26,014 bases of DNA from a virus, in IMG/VR virus record IMGVR_UViG_3300010397_000083, positions 1 through 26,014 of that record. One strand, 5' to 3'. A program made the position numbers and the translations under genes. This document shows positions 1 to 4,391 of the stretch, piece by piece (positions within the stretch are counted from its first letter, which is position 1; each line of letters begins with the position of its first letter). A model generated the notes under the pieces. The model was not told where the DNA came from. It searched no databases and saw only the letters and a list, made by a program, of their open reading frames with translations.

Positions 1-423
1 CGTCTGCCTGTTGGTGGGGTGGATGCCGCGGCGGCATTCGGCGGGGCACCACCGGCGGGTCCACAAGTAGCATATGCACCACCGGCAGGTCCGCCGGCTG
101 CGTATGCTCCACCAGCGGGTCCACAAGCTGCGTACGCACCACCGGCAGGTCCGCAAGCCGCGTATGCACCACCGGCGGGTCCGCAAGCTGCGTATGCACC
201 ACCGGCGGGTCCGCAAGCTGCGTATGCACCACCGGCGGGTCCGGCGATACCCGGCGCTGTAGCTCCCGCGCCGGACTTCTTGAATCCCCCGATGGCACCG
301 CCGCCCGCCGCCCCGGCGCACGTAATGACCGCCAAGGCGAACGGTGCCACTTACGAACAGTTCAAACAGAATCCGGCGTGGACTGACGCGCTGCTTATAT
401 CCGAGGGGTACATGCTGCCGTAA
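1..423 (+). CDS. C-terminal part of Pro/Ala-repeat protein, probably phage ssDNA-binding protein (DUF2815-like); 5' truncated
   Basis: The reading frame is open from the first base, so the gene begins upstream of the window. An internal GTG at 19 is not preceded by a Shine-Dalgarno sequence. The visible part is a low-complexity linker of six decapeptides of the form APPAGPQAAY, then a Pro/Ala stretch, then a compact tail containing GATYEQF, AWTDALL and EGYML. From memory, tails of the form ATYEQ...WTDALL..HGYM end phage DUF2815-type single-strand DNA-binding proteins, which are often encoded close to a family A polymerase, as here. The acidic globular domain is not visible, so the family call is an inference. 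Two adjacent stop codons (421-426) end it. Confidence 0.6.
   Translation, partial: RLPVGGVDAAAAFGGAPPAGPQVAYAPPAGPPAAYAPPAGPQAAYAPPAGPQAAYAPPAGPQAAYAPPAGPQAAYAPPAGPAIPGAVAPAPDFLNPPMAPPPAAPAHVMTAKANGATYEQFKQNPAWTDALLISEGYMLP
46..243 (+). repeat. In-frame 30-bp tandem repeat coding for the decapeptide APPAGPQAAY
   Basis: Six complete 30-bp units start at 46, 76, 106, 136, 166 and 196, followed by a partial seventh from 226. Units at 166 and 196 are identical, while earlier units differ mostly at third codon positions. The period is a multiple of three and the unit codes for a Pro/Ala-rich linker, so this is a coding minisatellite likely to vary in copy number by slippage. Confidence 0.9.
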
Positions 424-450
424 TAACGAGGGTCTAAGTGTTAGGTAAGA

Positions 451-498
451 GTCGAAAAGAGCCTAGAACACAAAAGCTCCTTGACCGCCCTTTTTTTT
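451..498 (+). terminator. Possible Rho-independent terminator after the ssDNA-binding-like gene
   Basis: An imperfect stem (GTCGAAAAGAGC at 451-462 with GCTCCTTGAC at 476-485) is followed by CGCCC and eight T residues at 491-498. The five-base gap between stem and T-run and the mismatches make it a weak candidate. Together with the element at 498-553 it fills the gene-free stretch 424-572. Confidence 0.3.
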
Positions 499-553
499 AT
501 AACGGCTTGAGCTGAACCGCCGCGCAGCGGTCGGCTTCGAGCGTTTTGTTATA
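498..553 (+). repeat. attC-like hairpin element A (TATAAC...GTTATA)
   Basis: The ends are perfect inverted repeats: TATAAC at 498-503 and GTTATA at 548-553. Inside, ACCGC (516-520) pairs with GCGGT (527-531). After a bulged A515, 510-514 pairs with 532-536. After a bulged T537, 505-509 pairs with 538-542. The stem is about 15 bp with two G-T pairs, single-base bulges and the loop CGCGCA. Terminal AAC/GTT boxes, an unpaired spacer and an imperfect stem with extrahelical bases match integron attC architecture. The outer bases do not match the RYYYAAC/GTTRRRY consensus exactly. No T-run follows, so it is not an ordinary terminator. Confidence 0.5.
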
Positions 554-572
554 TTTACGAAAGGAGGATTTG

Positions 573-893
573 GTGAAACCTTACTATACTGAAAGGTTCT
601 TACACGAAGAGGCGGCACAGATGGGGATAGACCCCGCATTATCAAGATACACCCGGCTGTTTCCTGATGGCGAGCCGGTTGCACGGTGGGAAATTACGGG
701 CATGAATCCGCTTCAGCTTGACTTGTACCCTATCGGAAGGAAGAAGCAGTCTATCGCTTCAGTCTATCATACTACTGCATGGCACACATGGGATGAGGAC
801 GGCATAGGCGGGGCGAATGGCGGGGAAGAGGTGGACATTGACACTGCCATTATTGAGGCATTCAAGGCGTGTCTGCAACAGGGGTTTTTGTGA
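573..893 (+). CDS. Hypothetical protein, 106 aa, first gene of accessory cluster
   Basis: I do not recognise a family. The start is taken as GTG 573 because AAAGGAGG lies at 560-567, at good spacing; an earlier TTG at 546 falls inside the upstream hairpin element. The protein is soluble-looking, with an N-terminal ERFLHEEAAQMGI stretch that looks helical and a central WEITGMNPLQLDLYP segment. No signal peptide or membrane segment is seen. It is the first of six closely packed genes (573-1930) that look co-translated: its TGA overlaps the next ATG as TGATG. Base composition is AT-richer than in the polymerase downstream. Confidence 0.75.
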   Translation: MKPYYTERFLHEEAAQMGIDPALSRYTRLFPDGEPVARWEITGMNPLQLDLYPIGRKKQSIASVYHTTAWHTWDEDGIGGANGGEEVDIDTAIIEAFKACLQQGFL

Positions 894-1090
894 TGTTGTG
901 CCCTGAGTGCGTAGGCATGAACGGATATTTAGACCCTTCCTGCCAGCTCTGTTGCGGCAGAGGAACGATTACTGATGATCTGGTGGGTGAGGATTTTGAC
1001 GATGATAGCGGCGAACCGGATTGTCTAGGAGATTACGCCCCGGGCTCGTCAACGTGCGATTTTTGCAAATATCAGGAGGAATGCAAATGA
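893..1090 (+). CDS. Cys-rich zinc-ribbon-like small protein, 65 aa
   Basis: The start is ATG 893, overlapping the previous stop in TGATG; a GTG three bases upstream is also in frame. The N-terminus has paired cysteines (C3/C6 in CPEC, then C17, C20, C21) followed by an acidic linker, with a C-terminal STCDFC...EEC motif. Two CxxC knuckles separated by a loop suggest a structural zinc site. No catalytic motif is visible. The stop overlaps the next start (ATGA, 1087-1090). The function is unknown; proteins of this kind are common in variable early regions of phages. Confidence 0.65.
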   Translation: MLCPECVGMNGYLDPSCQLCCGRGTITDDLVGEDFDDDSGEPDCLGDYAPGSSTCDFCKYQEECK

Positions 1091-1239
1091 AACCTGTTCA
1101 CTGGTTCAATGGTGAAAAAATACTCTGCGGGATTAAGGTAGACAATGCCCCGGCGTTTCTGATGCACGAAAAGGACAAGGGCGAAGTTACTTGTAAGCGG
1201 TGCCTGCATGGGCTGAAACATGACTGGGGGAAGAAATGA
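1087..1239 (+). CDS. Small zinc-binding-type protein, 50 aa
   Basis: The start is ATG 1087 because AGGAGG lies at 1074-1079 with about 7 nt spacing; the in-frame ATG at 1081 abuts the Shine-Dalgarno. The pattern VHWFNGEK..CG followed by VTCKRCLHGL is a recurrent small phage/plasmid protein motif (His-Trp, CG, then a TCxxC knuckle), known to me only as hypothetical proteins. C14, C36 and C39 plus histidines could bind one zinc. The gene overlaps both neighbours by ATGA. Confidence 0.7.
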   Translation: MKPVHWFNGEKILCGIKVDNAPAFLMHEKDKGEVTCKRCLHGLKHDWGKK

Positions 1240-1418
1240 GGATTTACAGCGAACTGGTTGAAAGTTGCGAAGAGTGCCCGGCATTCATGGAGGATAATTT
1301 CGGCGTGAATGTTCACGGCTGTTGCCTAATACCGAATGCGGAAATTATATCTACTAAGCAATTCCCTGATTTTTGCCCATGCCCGGAAGATCCAGAGTAC
1401 CCGGACACGGTTGAATGA
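1236..1418 (+). CDS. Small Cys-rich protein, 60 aa
   Basis: The start ATG 1236 overlaps the previous TGA as ATGA. Cysteines sit at 11 and 14 (SCEECP), 29-30 (GCC) and 47 and 49 (FPDFCPCP). The layout, a CxxCP motif, a central Cys, then an (I/F)PxxCPxP ending, matches a widespread group of small phage proteins of unknown function that I recognise by pattern only. Probable metal-binding fold. The gene ends in ATGA with the next short gene. Confidence 0.65.
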   Translation: MRIYSELVESCEECPAFMEDNFGVNVHGCCLIPNAEIISTKQFPDFCPCPEDPEYPDTVE

Positions 1419-1570
1419 AATACGGGAAATGTGAAAAATCTCCGCACGGCTGCCAGTTCTGCACAGTTTATTGGAGTTGTGATGATAAGCGGCAATTGCC
1501 GAAACGCCAGTCACCAGGGAAAAATGAAGCGTGGTTTGTGGCTCGGACATACCCAAAACAGGAGGCATGA
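1415..1570 (+). CDS. Very short Cys-rich protein, 51 aa
   Basis: ATG 1415 overlaps the previous TGA (ATGA) and the frame runs to TGA 1568-1570. The product begins MKYGKCEKSPHGCQFC, with Cys at 6, 13, 16 and 22 and a basic middle (KRQLPKRQ). It is the fourth Cys-rich product in a row, and the seamless overlap supports it as a real gene despite its size. The next gene's Shine-Dalgarno (AGGAGG) lies at its 3' end. Function unknown. Confidence 0.6.
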   Translation: MKYGKCEKSPHGCQFCTVYWSCDDKRQLPKRQSPGKNEAWFVARTYPKQEA

Positions 1571-1573
1571 CAA

Positions 1574-1930
1574 ATGAATTTGAGATTTGGAAAAGGTGAC
1601 ATTTTAATAACTCAGTGCGGCAATGGGGAAATTGAACACGTGCTGTTTGAACAAGGGCGCGGCGCTGGCAAGGTCGGTGCTAAAAATCCTGATGATCTGG
1701 ACAGGCAAGACGGCATGATGGTATCGGGTGAAGATATTGATAATGCCACAGTGACATTCACTTTTGACAATCCTGCAAGCTGTGCAGTGGTCATGGAAAA
1801 ACTCCTTGTAAATATGGTGGCATTCCGGAAAAACGGCAAGGTTGTTGGCCCTGAGAATATCGACCTTGTTGAATCGGTCAATTACCTCTGGGATGAACTT
1901 CACGGCAAATACGATGAGGTTGCAGAGTAA
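1574..1930 (+). CDS. Hypothetical protein, 118 aa
   Basis: ATG 1574 follows AGGAGG at about 9 nt spacing and lies 3 bp after the previous stop. The sequence is a mixed alpha/beta type with DNATVTFTFDNPASCAVVMEKL and a C-terminal helix SVNYLWDELHGKYDEVAE. There is no CxxC motif, unlike the preceding four products, and no membrane segment. I do not recognise the family. It closes the first accessory block and is followed one base later by attC-like element B. Confidence 0.7.
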   Translation: MNLRFGKGDILITQCGNGEIEHVLFEQGRGAGKVGAKNPDDLDRQDGMMVSGEDIDNATVTFTFDNPASCAVVMEKLLVNMVAFRKNGKVVGPENIDLVESVNYLWDELHGKYDEVAE

Positions 1931-1931
1931 A

Positions 1932-1991
1932 TATAACGGCTGTTGCGTGAACAGCGCGGGTTTTTGCGCCTGTTTCCACGCAATGGTTATA
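1932..1991 (+). repeat. attC-like hairpin element B (TATAAC...GTTATA)
   Basis: TATAAC (1932-1937) and GTTATA (1986-1991) are perfect inverted ends. TTGCGTG (1943-1949) pairs with CACGCAA (1977-1983), then AACAG (1950-1954) pairs with CTGTT (1970-1974), leaving T1975 and C1976 bulged on the right arm. A short CGC/GCG stem with another bulged C closes on a T-rich loop. It has the same architecture and the same leading bases (TAACGGCT) as element A. It begins right after the stop codon of the 118-aa gene. Confidence 0.5.
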
Positions 1992-2024
1992 GTGCGAACC
2001 ATCAAATTTGCAAAGGAGACAATT

Positions 2025-2300
2025 ATGGGAAAAGCGAAAGAATCAATTTACGACGGCAAAACAGTATTGGTGCCGATGGCGGACGTTCAGCACATTGAAA
2101 AACTGGTCCGCAAAAATAAGCCCACTGACACTGAGTTGATACCGAACGGCCTACATGCAGTTACTAGGAATACTAGGTGGAATTTTGAGCATGACACCTA
2201 TGAAAATGCCATTTATATTCCTGAAAACGAAGCGGCGGATTTTCTCAAAGCATGGCAAATTTTCCGGTCAGAAATTGACGACATCGACGAAGGGCCATAG
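2025..2300 (+). CDS. Hypothetical protein, 91 aa
   Basis: The start is ATG 2025 because AAAGGAG precedes it at 6-7 nt; longer in-frame starts would run through the hairpin element. The protein starts MGKAKESIYDGKTVLVPMADVQHIEKL and has an alpha/beta composition with an acidic C-terminus (SEIDDIDEGP). The N-terminal half reads like small phage proteins in which a displayed field value is compared with a residue (VLVPMADVQHIEK), but I cannot assign a function. It stands alone between two TAACGG elements, as a single-gene cassette would. Confidence 0.7.
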   Translation: MGKAKESIYDGKTVLVPMADVQHIEKLVRKNKPTDTELIPNGLHAVTRNTRWNFEHDTYENAIYIPENEAADFLKAWQIFRSEIDDIDEGP

Positions 2301-2305
2301 AGCAC

Positions 2306-2331
2306 TATAACGGTTCGGCGGATGACCACCA
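2306..2331 (+). repeat. Partial TAACGG element C
   Basis: TATAAC at 2306-2311 followed by GGTTCGGCGG repeats the left end of elements A and B just after a stop codon (TAG 2298-2300). No matching GTTATA arm or long stem follows, so it looks like a degenerate or half copy. It fills the gap before the next gene's Shine-Dalgarno (AGGGGGAA). Confidence 0.35.
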
Positions 2332-2342
2332 TAGGGGGAATT

Positions 2343-2837
2343 ATGGGAAAAGTTGACGAGTTGTTTGACGGTAGCAATGCACATCTGTTGAACGGAGGAG
2401 AGGGCGGTTCATCTGCTTGTTATCCCCTCTCTGCCGATCTGTTGGCTATTGGCGAGTTGGTTCGTACACAAGACAACCGAATTACTGATGCGCCGCTGTT
2501 CATCGTGCAAGAGAAAGTCCGGGATTACGGCTATGACACCCGATACACCGACAATCATATCTGGCTAGATGATGAAGGCTGCGAGGTCTCCAAGGCCAAA
2601 GCCAAGAAACTGGAAGCGAAATATGACGACACACTTGAAGAGCCTGACACTTTCAGTCGTGCCGGCTACAAGGATCGCTGGGAGTTTGTCACGGCCTGTT
2701 TCACGGAACAGGGCTGCAAGGATTTTCTGCAACGGGATGGCCACAATCACGGCGAAACTCGGATTTACGCCGCTGGAAGCTACCGTAATGAGGAATATCG
2801 CACAGTGTGGGACTTCCTGAAATCACTACAGGGATAA
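2343..2837 (+). CDS. Hypothetical phage protein with C-terminal WEFVTACFTEQGCKDFL domain, 164 aa
   Basis: The start is ATG 2343, preceded by AGGGGGAA; an in-frame ATG at 2322 has no such site. The C-terminal part, with RWEFVTACFTEQGCKDFL, GHNHGETRIYAAGSYRN and a final hydrophobic helix VWDFLKSLQG, is a pattern I recall from many hypothetical proteins of proteobacterial phages. The middle holds QEKVRDYGYDTRYTD. Function is unknown. The first bases (ATGGGAAAAG with AATT before it) are nearly the same as in the 91-aa gene, which suggests a shared leader or duplication. The stop TAA is part of element D. Confidence 0.75.
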   Translation: MGKVDELFDGSNAHLLNGGEGGSSACYPLSADLLAIGELVRTQDNRITDAPLFIVQEKVRDYGYDTRYTDNHIWLDDEGCEVSKAKAKKLEAKYDDTLEEPDTFSRAGYKDRWEFVTACFTEQGCKDFLQRDGHNHGETRIYAAGSYRNEEYRTVWDFLKSLQG

Positions 2838-2891
2838 CGACAAAATTGTGCTGCCGTAGCGCAGCGGAGGTCAGTCACGAATGACTGGTTA
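2835..2891 (+). repeat. attC-like element D (TAAC...GTTA) with two hairpins
   Basis: TAAC at 2835-2838 includes the stop codon, and GTTA lies at 2888-2891. Inside are two clean hairpins: GCTGC/GCAGC (2850-2854 and 2861-2865) and a perfect CAGTCA/TGACTG stem (2872-2877 and 2882-2887) with a 4-nt loop. The layout differs from A and B, with two small stems instead of one long bulged stem. The next ATG starts 6 nt after GTTA. Confidence 0.35.
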
Positions 2892-2896
2892 AAATC

Positions 2897-3307
2897 ATGG
2901 ACAATTTATCTACACAGACAATACCAATACAGTATCCTGAATGGATGCAACGAACCTATGATGATGTTTTTATTGGTGCTCGGTGGAACTATGCTTCCAT
3001 TGAGGACGTTGTACGCAGTGGCGCAATACACCTATTTGACACGGTTAATATGTGGTGTGGCGCAGAAATAAGTGATGTTGTATGGACGGATAATTCCGAA
3101 CACGCAACATGCCCTCTTTGCTTGCGCCGAAAATTAAGATATTTGCGAGATTTCCATACTGAAGAAATTTTGCAGCCAATCAATCAATTAATATTTGAGA
3201 TAGAGGGTGAATACAGGCAATTCGCATCGGAAAGTGAACTAGCAGAACTAATGCGAATTGCCAAACGCCATCCTTCCGAGTGGAGAAAACTTGGGAGCAG
3301 ATTTTAA
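2897..3307 (+). CDS. Hypothetical protein with H-CG-TCPLC zinc-type motif, 136 aa
   Basis: ATG 2897 is the only sensible start; no clear Shine-Dalgarno precedes it, perhaps because the upstream hairpin occupies the leader. H45, C54-G55 and C72-P-L-C75 form the same H...CG...TCxxC pattern as the 50-aa protein at 1087, so a zinc site is likely. The C-terminal half is helical and charged (EGEYRQFASESELAELMRIA). This is the most AT-rich gene of the window by eye, unlike the GC-rich polymerase. Its TAA stop is shared with element E. Confidence 0.7.
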   Translation: MDNLSTQTIPIQYPEWMQRTYDDVFIGARWNYASIEDVVRSGAIHLFDTVNMWCGAEISDVVWTDNSEHATCPLCLRRKLRYLRDFHTEEILQPINQLIFEIEGEYRQFASESELAELMRIAKRHPSEWRKLGSRF

Positions 3308-3349
3308 CGGCTTGAGGCTTTGCGGGTTCACCGCAACAGCCAATGGTTA
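3305..3349 (+). repeat. attC-like hairpin element E (TAAC...GTTA)
   Basis: TAAC (3305-3308) contains the stop codon, and GTTA lies at 3346-3349. GGCT (3316-3319) pairs with AGCC (3338-3341) and TTGCGG (3320-3325) with CCGCAA (3331-3336), with C3337 bulged and loop GTTCA. The leading bases TAACGGCTTGAG are the same as in element A, and the trailing AATGGTTA matches element B. This shared outer sequence shows a repeated element and not just random hairpins. Confidence 0.5.
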
Positions 3350-3384
3350 CCCTTTGGGGTAGCGAAGCTAAAAGGAGCAATATC

Positions 3385-3621
3385 ATGGCGGGTGCAGATT
3401 ATAGATCGTGCGATGTATGTGGCGGCAAGGCTTTTTATGATGCCGATTTGCAATACGAGCAGGAGGATATGTGGAACAAAGACCGTCCTTTTGCCAAAGT
3501 AGCAGGAGAGGTACTTTCAAAATTTGAGCGGTACAAGCTAGGCAATGTGGGAGATTGGTCGGTTCTTTGCGCGACATGCTCAAAAACCCATAAAACTCAG
3601 ATAGTGGCGATAAAAGGATAA
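3385..3621 (+). CDS. Zinc-ribbon-like small protein, 78 aa
   Basis: ATG 3385 follows AAAGGAG at 6-8 nt spacing. CDVCGG near the N-terminus and LCATCSKTHK near the C-terminus give two CxxC pairs that could close one zinc ribbon around a helical middle (PFAKVAGEVLSKFERYKLG). No enzymatic motif is seen. The stop TAA is fused to another TAACGG sequence. Function unknown. Confidence 0.7.
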   Translation: MAGADYRSCDVCGGKAFYDADLQYEQEDMWNKDRPFAKVAGEVLSKFERYKLGNVGDWSVLCATCSKTHKTQIVAIKG

Positions 3622-3650
3622 CGGTTTTGCGATAATCTGGTAACAGGTCG
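3619..3650 (+). repeat. Partial TAACGG element F
   Basis: TAACGGTTTTGC begins at the stop codon of the 78-aa gene, matching the left boundary of the other elements (C also has TAACGGTT). No convincing right arm with GTTA follows, so it is either a decayed copy or the array end. It occupies the 39-bp gap before the next short gene. Confidence 0.3.
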
Positions 3651-3660
3651 ATCTCATGTA

Positions 3661-3822
3661 ATGCTGTATCACCCCGGCAGCAGACGCGGCAGGTTTAAGA
3701 TTGACGTTGACGGTGTATTCTGGCGGGAATGCGGATTTTCCGAGGCAATGGAAAAGATCAGAAAGAGTTGTAAACGGACACCACTGTATGTTTACGATTT
3801 AACAGGGAGCTGTCGATTATGA
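3661..3822 (+). CDS. Short hypothetical protein, 53 aa
   Basis: ATG 3661 opens a frame to TGA 3820-3822 that overlaps the start of the clamp-like gene in ATGA. The product is basic (MLYHPGSRRGRFKIDVDGVF..., then MEKIRKSCKRTPLYVYDL). The start has only a weak upstream purine-rich site. The tight overlap with the next gene suggests translational coupling to the replication genes. I do not recognise it. Confidence 0.5.
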   Translation: MLYHPGSRRGRFKIDVDGVFWRECGFSEAMEKIRKSCKRTPLYVYDLTGSCRL

Positions 3823-4391
3823 TACCCATAAAAGAATTTAAGCAAGCCGTCAATCTGGCGGTCATCCACACGTCGGGCCACTCGCCTGACCTCAACCACG
3901 TGTTTTTTGACTTGTCGCAGTCCGGCACCCTGCTGGTCCACGGCTGTACCTGGCAACAGCTGGCATCCATCAGCCTGGCGGTCAGTCACCCGCACGCCGG
4001 TAGTCCGATATTTGCTCTGCCCACCGCTGCGGCAAAGGAACTGCTTGCCAAGCTGTCGGGCGAACGGGTGACGGTTGCGCTGTTCGACGGGCAGATAATG
4101 TTTACCGACGGCATCGAGTGCCTGATGTACGCCGACGGTCGGCCCACCAACATACCGGATTTTACCAGCCTGCTCGGCAGGATGCCACCTGAAGCGAACG
4201 GCGAAGCGCGGTTTGACGCAGTGATGCTTGCCGACATGCTGCTTAATGCCCGTAAGCTGCTGGTGCCGGACCGTCCGACCGTCAGACTGCGGATCGCTGG
4301 GGAAGGACCGTTGTACATCCAGCTGATTGTCGTTTTGCCGGTAATTCGGTCGGCCACGCTGGTACTGATGTATGAGATGGTGGCGGGGTGA
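3819..4391 (+). CDS. Small sliding-clamp-like protein (DnaN/beta-clamp fold), 190 aa
   Basis: ATG 3819 follows AGGGAGC and overlaps the preceding stop. The pattern resembles bacterial beta clamps: FFDLSQSGTLLVHGCTWQQLASISL, FALPTAAAKELLAKLSGERVTVALFDGQIMFTDG, RFDAVMLADMLLNARKLL, then a strand PTVRLRIAGEGPLYIQ and a terminal VVLPVI segment where DnaN has its conserved MPMR-type end. DnaN has about 370 residues and three domains; 190 residues would hold roughly two short domains. Its 4-nt overlap with the DNA polymerase supports a processivity role. The fold is inferred from sequence pattern only, and another DNA-binding role is possible. Confidence 0.55.
   Translation: MIPIKEFKQAVNLAVIHTSGHSPDLNHVFFDLSQSGTLLVHGCTWQQLASISLAVSHPHAGSPIFALPTAAAKELLAKLSGERVTVALFDGQIMFTDGIECLMYADGRPTNIPDFTSLLGRMPPEANGEARFDAVMLADMLLNARKLLVPDRPTVRLRIAGEGPLYIQLIVVLPVIRSATLVLMYEMVAG

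Noticed and set aside
46-243. 30-bp repeats resembling a CRISPR array
   Set aside because: The units are contiguous without spacers and stay in one reading frame coding for APPAGPQAAY, so it is a coding tandem repeat.
440-446. GTTAGGT, an exact match to the integron R' consensus GTTRRRY
   Set aside because: It is only about 16 bp from the upstream TAAC with no stem between; likely chance, though mentioned because of the array that follows.
498-3349. Intergenic hairpins as ordinary Rho-independent terminators
   Set aside because: None is followed by a T-run, and the shared TAAC/GTTA outer bases and bulges are not explained by termination.
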